Shown here piece after piece: positions 56,490-64,000 of a stretch of DNA of 64,000 nucleotides; within the stretch, counting starts at the first letter, position 1, and the number at the start of each line of letters is the position of its first letter. The notes below the pieces were generated by a model, which did no database searches, was not told the DNA's origin, and saw only the letters and a program-made list of their open reading frames with translations. The stretch comes from Myxococcota bacterium (GTDB taxonomy: Bacteria; Myxococcota_A; UBA796): assembly GCA_029251165.1 (NCBI GenBank), contig JAQXDW010000089.1, forward strand, positions 124,001 to 188,000, read 5' to 3'. The translations under genes and the position numbers were made by a program.

Positions 56490-59006
56490 GTGTCGGATCA
56501 TCACAAACAGCTCGCGCAGATCGTCGCCCGCCACGGCCTTACGGCGACAGCACAGCAAGACATACGAGCGCTCCTTGAGCAATCCAGCGTCTCGAAGCTT
56601 CCTCAGTCGATCGCACAAACCTCGCTCATCAGTGAAGAGACGATACACCTCGATGAGCACACGATTCCGCATGCCGTTTCTCCAGCTCCAGCTTCCACCA
56701 AAGAAGGGCCGAACGAGCTGATCGGTCGCTATCACCAGAGCGCTGTGCTCGGGCTCGGGGGAATGGGTGAGGTCTACCGGGCCTGGGATCCGATCTTAGA
56801 GCGCCACGTCGCCCTGAAGCTCATCCGAGCCGAGCGCGCCTCAGACAAGAAACTCCAGGAGCGCTTCATCAACGAGGCCCGGCTGACCGCACAGCTGGAG
56901 CATCCCGGCATTGTCTCAGTGTATTCACTGGAGAAGACCGAGGATGGCCGTGCGCTGTTCACAATGCCTGAGTTTCAGGGACGAACCCTCCGCAAGGTCA
57001 TCCAGAGCCTCCACCCCGATCCAGAGCCGGCGGCGATTCGAAGAGAGCTCGTCTCCTTCCTCCGGGCGTGTCAGGCCGTGGCCTATGCCCATGATCGAGG
57101 CGTCATTCATCACGACATCAAGCCAAGCAACATCATGGTCGGCTCCTTCGGCGAGGTCCTGGTGCTGGACTGGGGACTCGCCTGCCGAGTGGACACACAG
57201 ACCGCAGGGCGCACGGTCGCGGGCACACCGCGCTACATGTCTCCAGCGCAGGCGCGACTCGAGCCCCACTCCCCGTCTGATGACGTCTATGCACTCGGCG
57301 CGGTCATGCTGGAGATCGTCACCGGCACTCCGCCGTTTCCCGACCTCAGCTCACGAGCCGTCCTCTCCGCGCTCCAGTCAGGTGTCCGCTTCGCCATCCC
57401 CGCGATGCCTCCCGGGCTGACGGACCTCACCGAGATCTGCCACCTCGCCCTGGCACCACAGCACCTCCGCCCAAGAGATGCCGGTGCGCTCTCCGCGCTG
57501 CTGTCCGCTTGGCTCGATGGCAGCCAGGCCAAGAGCCGTGCATGGTCGCTGATCGCCGAAGCCGATGCCCTCCACCCAACCATCGAGACGCTGCGCACGG
57601 CGGCCAAGACCCTGAGAGATTCGGCCAAAAACAAACTTCGAGAGGTGTCGTTATACGCACCGACTCAAAAAAAGAGACCAATCTGGAAGCTGGAGGATCA
57701 GGCCGCTGCTCAGGAGCGGTTAGCCGAGGAATCGCAGCGCCGATATGTCCGCCTCTTGCAGGATGCTCTCAAGGGATCCCCGCTGTCCAGCGCCGCACAC
57801 GAGCGGCTCGCAGACCACTACCAGCGCCGCCATGCACTGGCAGAGCAGGCCGGAGACTCCGAGACCGCAGCCGAGCTGGAGGAGCGACTGCGTGCGCATG
57901 ATCGGGGCGCGCATGCAGAGTGGCTCGCTGGCGATGGCTGGCTGACCCTGCACACCTCTCCGCCTGGTGCTCGGGTCACCCTGAGCCGATACGTCGAGGA
58001 GGACCGACGGCTCGTCTCGCACTTCGTCGCAGATCTCGGCGAGACCCCGATCTTTCATCATCGCCTGGAGCGCGGTCGCTACCTGCTGTTCATCACCGCC
58101 GAGGGATGCGAGACCGTCCGCTACCCAGTCTCGATTGAGCGGAACCAGCACTGGGATGGCATCGCCCCCGGCGAGTCAGCTCCGACGCCAATACCGCTGC
58201 CCTCGCTTGGTACCCTGAGCGAGGGAGAGTGCTATGTCCCGCCGGGCTGGTTCACCTTCGGCGGTGACCGCCAGGCCATGCTTCCTCACCACGCACGTCG
58301 GGTCTGGATGGATGGGTTCATCATCCAGAAATTTCCGGTCACCAATGGCGACTACCTCGACTTCATCAACGAGCCCGGCTCGAGCCACGAGGAGTGGGCT
58401 CCGCGAGAGCGACCCAGCCCCAGCGGTGAACCCGGACCGCTGCTGGTCGGCCAGGATGTAGATGGACGCTACATCCTCGTGGAAGATGCGGACGGAGACA
58501 TCTGGACCCAGGAGATGCCCGTCACCTACGTCGACTGGGCCTCGACCTGCGCGTACGCGCGCTGGCGCTCTGAGCGAACCGGCCAGCCCTGGCGTCTTCC
58601 AACAGAGCTTGAGTGGGAGAAGGCCGCCCGTGGTGCCGACCGGCGCATCTATCCCTGGGGAGACTATGGAGACCCGACCTGGTGTCAGTGTCGCGACTCG
58701 GGTCCGGGACGACAGATCGCCAGCAGTGTCGAGAGCTTCCCGCTCGATGTGAGCCCATACGGAGTCCGTGGCCTGGCCGGGAACGTCATCGACTGGTGTC
58801 TGGATCCCTGGCTTCCCGACGGCCCAACGATCGTCAACGATCGCGGAGTGCTGCCGCCTCAGTCGGATGACATCCGACACATGATGCGCGGCGGATACTG
58901 GTACCGGGACATCAGCCACGCTCGGATCTGCACCCGGACCAGCATGGTCTCGACCGGGCGTGACGGCGGGCGAGGCTTCCGACTCGCCCGCCCGTGGCCT
59001 GGCTGA
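56490..59006 (+). CDS. Ser/Thr protein kinase fused to an FGE-sulfatase (SUMF1)-type domain
   Basis: 838 residues from GTG 56490, with AGGGG seven bases upstream. The kinase domain (~78-345) is intact: LGLGGMGEVYRAWDP, VALKLI with Lys 110, HHDIKPSNIMV for HRD, VLDWGLA for DFG and GTPRYMSPAQAR. HHD and DWG are common variants in this group. A coiled coil (~400-480) and a PEGA-like beta segment follow. From ~580 the FGE-sulfatase domain begins: FPVTNGDYLDFIN, PVTYVDWASTCAYARWRSER, LPTELEWEKAARG, GNVIDWCLDPW and RGGYWYRD. No membrane helix is evident. Whether the FGE-type domain is catalytic is unknown. Confidence 0.93.
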   Translation: MSDHHKQLAQIVARHGLTATAQQDIRALLEQSSVSKLPQSIAQTSLISEETIHLDEHTIPHAVSPAPASTKEGPNELIGRYHQSAVLGLGGMGEVYRAWDPILERHVALKLIRAERASDKKLQERFINEARLTAQLEHPGIVSVYSLEKTEDGRALFTMPEFQGRTLRKVIQSLHPDPEPAAIRRELVSFLRACQAVAYAHDRGVIHHDIKPSNIMVGSFGEVLVLDWGLACRVDTQTAGRTVAGTPRYMSPAQARLEPHSPSDDVYALGAVMLEIVTGTPPFPDLSSRAVLSALQSGVRFAIPAMPPGLTDLTEICHLALAPQHLRPRDAGALSALLSAWLDGSQAKSRAWSLIAEADALHPTIETLRTAAKTLRDSAKNKLREVSLYAPTQKKRPIWKLEDQAAAQERLAEESQRRYVRLLQDALKGSPLSSAAHERLADHYQRRHALAEQAGDSETAAELEERLRAHDRGAHAEWLAGDGWLTLHTSPPGARVTLSRYVEEDRRLVSHFVADLGETPIFHHRLERGRYLLFITAEGCETVRYPVSIERNQHWDGIAPGESAPTPIPLPSLGTLSEGECYVPPGWFTFGGDRQAMLPHHARRVWMDGFIIQKFPVTNGDYLDFINEPGSSHEEWAPRERPSPSGEPGPLLVGQDVDGRYILVEDADGDIWTQEMPVTYVDWASTCAYARWRSERTGQPWRLPTELEWEKAARGADRRIYPWGDYGDPTWCQCRDSGPGRQIASSVESFPLDVSPYGVRGLAGNVIDWCLDPWLPDGPTIVNDRGVLPPQSDDIRHMMRGGYWYRDISHARICTRTSMVSTGRDGGRGFRLARPWPG

Positions 59007-59156
59007 GGGTCGCCACCGAGCCATCCTGAAGGGCTCACAGCAGCGAATGGTCGCTCACAGCAGCCGGGCGACAGCCCTGCGGGTCCGGCTCGTCCAGATT
59101 GACGTCCGGCCATGAGAGCATGGTTACATCAGGGATAAATCCGGGTAGTGGTGAGC

Positions 59157-60176
59157 ATGCTCATTAAGATTCCGAAGCGCTGGGAGCTCCCCGAGTCCGC
59201 CGTCACTCCACGCAAGCTCGTCGAGGCGCGGCGCCCGCTGGTGGCCAGCATGCAGAAGGAAGGGCTCATCGGGCGGGCAATGACCCGTCGAGAGGCCCTG
59301 AAACTCGCGGCTGCCGGGACGACAATGGCGGGGTGCGGTCAGTACATCAAGGGACTCGATACCGGAGCGGCTTCCGGTCTCTCGAGCCCATACGCGGACT
59401 GGTTCCCGGTGCCACGCAACAAGGCGTACGAGGTCCCCGAGCGCGCAGTGACAGACGGAGTCTCTGCCACGACCCACAACAACTTCTATGAGTTCACCGT
59501 CAGCAAGTCCGATGTCTGGAAGCTGGTCGGAGACTTCGAGCTGGAGCCGTGGACTGTCGAGATCACGGGGCTGGTCGCCAACGGCGGAACCTTCGGGGTC
59601 GAAGACCTGTTCGCGCTGTTTGACATGGAGGAGCGGATCTACCGCTTCCGGTGCGTAGAGACCTGGGCAATGACGGTGCCGTGGTCGGGCTTCCCGCTCG
59701 CGAAGCTGGTCGAGTACGTCGATCCGCTGCCTGAGGCGACGCACATCGCGTTCATCAGCAAGAACGATCCCGAGCAGATGCCCGGCGTGTCTGCAAACCC
59801 TGGATATCCCTGGCCCTACTACGAGGGCCTGCGCATCGACGAGGCAACCAACGAGCTGGCGATGATGGTTGCCGGGATGTATGGCGAGGCCCTGCCGCGT
59901 CAGAACGGTGCACCGCTGAGGGTGATCGTGCCGTGGAAGTATGGGTACAAGTCGATCAAATCGGTGGTCCGAATTGCGTTCGTGAACAAGCAGCCCGGGA
60001 CCTTCTGGAACACCATCGCGCCGGATGAGTATGGCTTCCTCAGCAACGTCGATCCGAGCGTTCCGCATCCTCGGTGGTCTCAGGCAACGGAGCGCCTGCT
60101 GCCGGACGGACAGGAGGTCGATACGATGCTCTACAATGGCTATGAAGCAGAGGTCAGCGCGCTGTACAGCGGGTAG
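59157..60176 (+). CDS. msrP: Protein-methionine-sulfoxide reductase catalytic subunit MsrP (YedY)
   Basis: 339 residues. This molybdopterin enzyme reduces methionine sulfoxide in envelope proteins. The N-terminus MLIKIPKRWELPESAVTP matches the family; a GTG at 59148 adds three residues. A twin-arginine segment TRREALKLAAAG lies at ~43-54, as expected for Tat export, and ends unusually at AGC (Cys 60), a possible lipobox. The molybdenum-ligand Cys is in YRFRCVETWAMTVPWSG (~166). GYKSIKSVVRIAF is also conserved. The partner membrane heme subunit MsrQ is not adjacent in the window. Confidence 0.95.
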   Translation: MLIKIPKRWELPESAVTPRKLVEARRPLVASMQKEGLIGRAMTRREALKLAAAGTTMAGCGQYIKGLDTGAASGLSSPYADWFPVPRNKAYEVPERAVTDGVSATTHNNFYEFTVSKSDVWKLVGDFELEPWTVEITGLVANGGTFGVEDLFALFDMEERIYRFRCVETWAMTVPWSGFPLAKLVEYVDPLPEATHIAFISKNDPEQMPGVSANPGYPWPYYEGLRIDEATNELAMMVAGMYGEALPRQNGAPLRVIVPWKYGYKSIKSVVRIAFVNKQPGTFWNTIAPDEYGFLSNVDPSVPHPRWSQATERLLPDGQEVDTMLYNGYEAEVSALYSG

Positions 60177-60669
60177 TATCTACCACGGATAGCGTACGAT
60201 CTACGACCAGCAGCGCTGACAGCACACAGCCCCCAGCAGGAGCAGTGTGCGGCTCACGGGTCAGAAGGACGCGGGCTGCGTCGCTGAGCGTCGGCGCACT
60301 CTCGCAGTATCGAGGGCTCCAGAAGGACACCGCCACCCGGAGGGCATGGCCCCTGAGGCGGATCGTCATCCTACGGAATCAACGCTATAACGCTATGAAT
60401 TCGAAACCATCCGGGTTCGTTATCGCGCTGCCGCGAGGGGCCTGTCTTCGTCCTCGTGCGCGGGCTTCCTGGGCCGTGCGGCCCGAGCTGCCCCACACAC
60501 AAGCCGTCACCGGAGCGGCCACGGCTCGGGGGGAGCATCCCGCTCGACCAGTTCGGACAGCCTATGTTGATGCACTCAGGGCCTCCACACGGTGAGGCTT
60601 GAGGCTGCCCCCCCCTGGTCCGCTTCTTGAATAGCCCTCCTCCAGACACCCGCTCTACCGAGGCTCGCC
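60177..60669. other. 493-nt gap between msrP and the macroglobulin gene
   Basis: No convincing gene. Both strands have open frames (for example 60245-60595 plus and 60371-60766 minus), but they are Arg/Pro/Ser-rich with no family resemblance, and the minus frame overlaps the start of the next gene. A short palindrome GGTAG-TAT-CTACC surrounds the msrP stop, and TATAAC near 60384 could be a -10 element without a matching -35. I see nothing else. Confidence 0.5.
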
Positions 60670-63600
60670 ATGCACATGCTCTCTGCCCTCCTGATGGGAG
60701 CGCTCCTGGTCGCTTGCCAGCGAGACACCCCTGCTCCTTCAGAGCCTCTCCCCGAGGTCCCGGCACAAGAAGGAATCATCAGCGCACACACCGACGGGAT
60801 GATCTCTCGGCAGGGCGAGATCCGTATTCGCTTCCTCGAGGATGTCGAGGATGCGCTCACAGCCCCGCTCGATCCTGCGCTGGTCACCCTGACTCCGGCA
60901 GTCGAGGGCACACTCCGCTGGGAAGGCGTCAACGAGCTGGTGTTCACCCCCAGCGAAGAGCTTCCTGGGGGAACAACAGTCTCGGTTGCCGTCGACCTCT
61001 CCAAGCTGCGTGCGGACTGGGCGGAGGAGTCCTTCTCGTTCAACCTCGGCATCATTGCCCAGACCATGCGCCTGGAGCAGGAGGGCGTGGAGGCAGACTC
61101 CACGGACGGACAGAAGCAGCGCTACACCGGACGCATCGTGACCGCAGACGTCACCGACACCGCAGCACTGGAGGCCGCGCTCATCGCAAAGCACGGCGAC
61201 GACAGTCTCACGATTGACTGGCAGCACGACAGCCTGGAGCACACCTTCACGATCACCGGTATTGGCCGAGTGGTTGGCGGCTCCCAGCTCGACCTCACCC
61301 TCGCCGGTGATGTCATCGACATCAAGCAGAGCCTCCAGGACAGCATCAAGATCCCCGCCCTCGACGAATTCACCCTCGTCTCTGCGCACCCGGTGAGCCT
61401 CGGCGAGCGACACATCGTGCTGCGCTTCTCCGACCCCCTGGATGACGAGCAGGATCTCCGCGGCCTCATTCGCCTCTCCGGACACGGCGACCTCCGGTTC
61501 TCGATCGACAACAGCACCGTCCAGGTCTACAGCCCCGGCGGCTTCTCGCTCTCTGAGACCCTCACCATCTCCAGCCTCAAGAGCGCAGCAGGCAACACCC
61601 TGGCTGATGCGTCCACGCACACCCTCAGCTTCGCCACCCTCAAGCCTGCGGTCCGGTTTCTCGGGAAGGGGGTCATCTTCCCAACCTCTGAGGATCTCAC
61701 TGTTCCCGTCGAGGTGACCAACCTTCGCTCGGTGGTCGTCGAGGCGATGGCGGTTCACGACGACAACATTCCGCAGCTGCTTCAGGTCGGTGAGCTGGAC
61801 AGCGACAGCGAGATGCGACGGGTCGGCCGTGTCATCTGGAAGAAGACTGTCGACATTGAGCCGTCTGCAGACCGGATCAACCGTCCGATCAGCCTGGGAC
61901 TCGACGTCTCGGAGCTCATCGCGGAGAACACGAGCGGCCTGTACCGCCTCAAGCTCACGTTCAACCGCAGCGACATCATCTACGACTGCCCCGCGCTCTC
62001 CGACCTCGAGGTTGAAGAGACCAGCACCGACATTGAGGAGGACTGGGAGGGCTTCAGCAGCGAGAGCAGCAGCTGGGACTACTGGGGCTCCGATGGCTGG
62101 GAGAACCGAGAGGACCCGTGCCACTCCGGCTACTACCAGCAGTTCTATGATCACAACATCACCGCCACGCGCAGCGTCCTGATCAGCGACGTCGGCCTGA
62201 TGGCGCGCCAGGGGAGCGACGGGCAGATCGTGACCATCGTCACCGATCTCCGCACCGCCCAGCCCCTCTCCGGCGCAACCGTTGAGCTGCTCGACTACCA
62301 GCAGCAGCCAATGGACTCTGGCACCACCGGCACCTCCGGCATGCTCACCCTGGAGGGCGATCGAAAGCCGTTCGTTCTCCACGCCACGTCCGGCGAGCAG
62401 AGCGCCTGGCTGAAGCTCGATCGCGGCGGCAGCCTGGCGATGGGCCACTTAGACATCGCCGGAGCCCCGATCAGCGATGGGCTGAAGGGTGCCCTGTATG
62501 GAGAGCGGGGGGTGTGGCGTCCGGGCGACGACATCCACCTCACCTTCGTGCTGTTCGATCGCGAGGCCCGCCTGCCCGAGGACCATCCAGTCCAGTTTGA
62601 GCTGCGGGATCCCCACGGACAGACCATCGAGAAGCGCACCCTCACCGACGGACTCAACGGCTTCTACAGCCTCTCGACGGCAACCGATGCCGATGCGCTG
62701 ACCGGCAACTACACCGCTCGGGTCACGGTCGGCGGCGCGACCTTCGACAAGGTCCTCCGGGTCGAGACCATCATGCCCAACCGCCTCAAGATCGAGCTGG
62801 ACTCGTCTGCGGACATCCTCGCTGGTCCAGAGACTCGGCTGACCGCAGCGCTCCGCTCTGAGTGGCTGCATGGCGCGGCCGCAGGAAACCTCGACGCCGC
62901 CATCGAGCTGACGCTGCTCCCGAGGCGAACGACGTTCCCAAAGTACGACGGCTTCACCTTCGACAACCCGACCGCGACGTTCGAGTCTGAGGCGGCGGAG
63001 CTCTTCAAGGGTACCCTCGACGACAGCGGCGAGATCGCCGTGGATGTGCCGATCGAGATCCCCGACGGAGCACCTGGAATGCTGAGCGCGAAGCTGCGAA
63101 CACGGGTGTTCGAGCCCAGCGGAGCAGCGAGCATGGACGAGTTCTCCATCCCCGTCTCGCCCCACGAGCGCTACATCGGCATCAAGACCCCCAAGGGCGA
63201 CGCGGCGCGGGGAATGCTGCTGACCGATGTACCCCACACCGTCGAGATCGCTGCGGTCGATGCAGAGGGAGACGCGGTTGCCAGCGGCGAGGTCGAGCTG
63301 AAGCTGTACAAGATCGGCTGGCGCTGGTGGTGGGAGTCTGGTGCGGAGAGCCTGGCAGAGTACGCTGGGACCCACAGCCACGAGGCCATCGCCGCGGGCA
63401 CCGCGACCATCAAGGACGGTCAGGCGCGCTGGGACTTCCAGGTCGACTATCCGCAGTGGGGTCGGTACCTGCTGCTGGCAACCGATCCTGGCGGGCACAC
63501 CACCGGCAAGGTCATGTACATCGACTGGCCCGGCTGGGCGGGTCGGGGGCAGAAAGAGAACCCCGGCGGAGCCAGCGTGCTCAGCCTGTCCACGGAGCAG

Positions 63601-64000
63601 GAGTCTGTCGAGGTCGGCCAGGAGGTCACCCTCAACATTCCCACCTCTGGCACCGGACGGGTCCTGATCAGCCTGGAGAGCGGCACCCGGGTGCTCAAGG
63701 CGGACTGGGTGGAGCCGAAGGGCGACACCACCACCTACACCTTCACCGCGACCCCAGAGATGGCACCGGGCGTCTACGCCAACGTCACTCTGCTCCAGCC
63801 GCATGCCAGCACCGAGAACGACCACCCGATCCGGATGTACGGCGTGCAGCCGATCTCGGTCATCGACCCGTCCACGAAGCTGAGCCCAGAGATCGAGACC
63901 GCGCCCGTCTTCGAGCCGGAGTCCACCGCGACAGTCACCGTCCGAGAGACCAGCGGCCGGCCGATGACCTACACCCTCGCCATCGTCGACGAGGGGCTGC
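60670..64000 (+). CDS. Bacterial alpha-2-macroglobulin lipoprotein (cut by window edge)
   Basis: 1110 residues present; the rest is beyond the right edge. Signal MHMLSALLMGALLVACQRD has lipobox LVAC (Cys 16). Bacterial A2Ms trap proteases that reach the periplasm. The N-terminal MG domains show GEIRIRFLEDVEDALTAPLD, LRWEGVNELVFTP and VVGGSQLDLTLAGDV. The family landmark GALYGERGVWRPGDDIHLTF lies about residue 615, followed by LPEDHPVQFELRDPHGQT. A last segment PMTYTLAIVDEGL approaches the region before the macroglobulin core. The thioester CxEQ motif and terpenoid cyclase-like domain, if present, would be beyond the window. No pbpC-type transglycosylase neighbour is visible. Confidence 0.93.
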   Translation, partial: MHMLSALLMGALLVACQRDTPAPSEPLPEVPAQEGIISAHTDGMISRQGEIRIRFLEDVEDALTAPLDPALVTLTPAVEGTLRWEGVNELVFTPSEELPGGTTVSVAVDLSKLRADWAEESFSFNLGIIAQTMRLEQEGVEADSTDGQKQRYTGRIVTADVTDTAALEAALIAKHGDDSLTIDWQHDSLEHTFTITGIGRVVGGSQLDLTLAGDVIDIKQSLQDSIKIPALDEFTLVSAHPVSLGERHIVLRFSDPLDDEQDLRGLIRLSGHGDLRFSIDNSTVQVYSPGGFSLSETLTISSLKSAAGNTLADASTHTLSFATLKPAVRFLGKGVIFPTSEDLTVPVEVTNLRSVVVEAMAVHDDNIPQLLQVGELDSDSEMRRVGRVIWKKTVDIEPSADRINRPISLGLDVSELIAENTSGLYRLKLTFNRSDIIYDCPALSDLEVEETSTDIEEDWEGFSSESSSWDYWGSDGWENREDPCHSGYYQQFYDHNITATRSVLISDVGLMARQGSDGQIVTIVTDLRTAQPLSGATVELLDYQQQPMDSGTTGTSGMLTLEGDRKPFVLHATSGEQSAWLKLDRGGSLAMGHLDIAGAPISDGLKGALYGERGVWRPGDDIHLTFVLFDREARLPEDHPVQFELRDPHGQTIEKRTLTDGLNGFYSLSTATDADALTGNYTARVTVGGATFDKVLRVETIMPNRLKIELDSSADILAGPETRLTAALRSEWLHGAAAGNLDAAIELTLLPRRTTFPKYDGFTFDNPTATFESEAAELFKGTLDDSGEIAVDVPIEIPDGAPGMLSAKLRTRVFEPSGAASMDEFSIPVSPHERYIGIKTPKGDAARGMLLTDVPHTVEIAAVDAEGDAVASGEVELKLYKIGWRWWWESGAESLAEYAGTHSHEAIAAGTATIKDGQARWDFQVDYPQWGRYLLLATDPGGHTTGKVMYIDWPGWAGRGQKENPGGASVLSLSTEQESVEVGQEVTLNIPTSGTGRVLISLESGTRVLKADWVEPKGDTTTYTFTATPEMAPGVYANVTLLQPHASTENDHPIRMYGVQPISVIDPSTKLSPEIETAPVFEPESTATVTVRETSGRPMTYTLAIVDEGL

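Noticed and set aside
59033-59064. 12-bp direct repeat GCTCACAGCAGC (two copies, 20 bp apart)
   Set aside because: Short and isolated, with no symmetry or neighbouring regulator that would support a binding site.
60245-60766. Open frames on both strands in the gap after msrP
   Set aside because: Compositionally biased translations, no family resemblance, and one overlaps the macroglobulin gene start.

Overview
The window is GC-rich bacterial chromosome, densely coded on both strands. It holds about 46 protein genes (one cut by each window edge), one tRNA and one clear riboswitch. Gene content points to the Myxococcota or a related deltaproteobacterial lineage: protein kinase-like membrane proteins, a kinase with a C-terminal formylglycine-generating-enzyme (FGE/SUMF1) type domain, MopE-type calcium/metal-binding repeats, many TPR proteins and very many surface lipoproteins. 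This placement is an inference from gene families, not from a marker phylogeny. No insertion sequence, prophage, integrase or CRISPR array is visible, so this reads as core chromosome with lineage-specific genes between housekeeping genes.

Layout. 1-3.5 kb: valS (truncated by the window edge), an atypical receiver protein, a lipoprotein and tRNA-Leu(CAA). 3.6-7.5 kb: a FAN1-type VRR-NUC nuclease translationally coupled to a small unknown gene, a BolA/IbaG gene whose 3' end is tandemly duplicated, a Lys/Ala-rich protein and a PduO-type cobalamin adenosyltransferase. 7.5-13.8 kb (minus strand): a two-subunit acyl-CoA carboxylase (biotin carboxylase, then carboxyltransferase fused to the biotin carrier), a secreted protein and a membrane pseudokinase. 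13.8-23.4 kb: mostly envelope proteins, including a YyaL-like DUF255 protein, an FG-GAP lipoprotein, a sulfatase-like lipoprotein, a 21-repeat LRR lipoprotein, a tetraheme cytochrome, a retropepsin-TPR lipoprotein and an SNase-lamin tail nuclease. 23.4-25.6 kb: TPP riboswitch and thiC. 25.6-27.4 kb: a KptA-like/NUDIX fusion coupled to an unknown gene. 27.6-35.6 kb: purH, purD and purE with a zinc-ribbon/TPR membrane protein and small unknowns. 35.7-46.9 kb: a long plus-strand run with a second pseudokinase, lipoproteins, a complete oligopeptide-type ABC importer with both ATPases fused, and a beta-propeller protein. 47-60.2 kb: rhodanese, a receiver with an apparent ATA start, xseA, a MopE-like lipoprotein, purB, an operon of oxidoreductase, arrestin-like membrane protein and CpXC protein, an LRR protein, the active kinase-FGE fusion and msrP. 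60.7 kb to the end: an alpha-2-macroglobulin lipoprotein running off the window.

How the genes work together. Four de novo purine genes (purH, purD, purE, purB) lie within 24 kb but in two separate transcription units. The carboxylase pair and the B12 adenosyltransferase could serve a propionyl-CoA/methylmalonyl-CoA route, though substrate cannot be read from sequence. A strong theme is export: at least eight predicted lipoproteins have signal peptides of only about 6-10 residues before the lipobox cysteine with no positive charge. Three kinase-fold proteins occur, two of which have lost every catalytic residue.

The best candidates for undescribed biology are the KptA-like/NUDIX fusion and its coupled partner (25586-27438), the arrestin-like protein split by a membrane segment (53632-54651) with its CpXC neighbour, the paired membrane pseudokinases, and the ultra-short lipoprotein signals.
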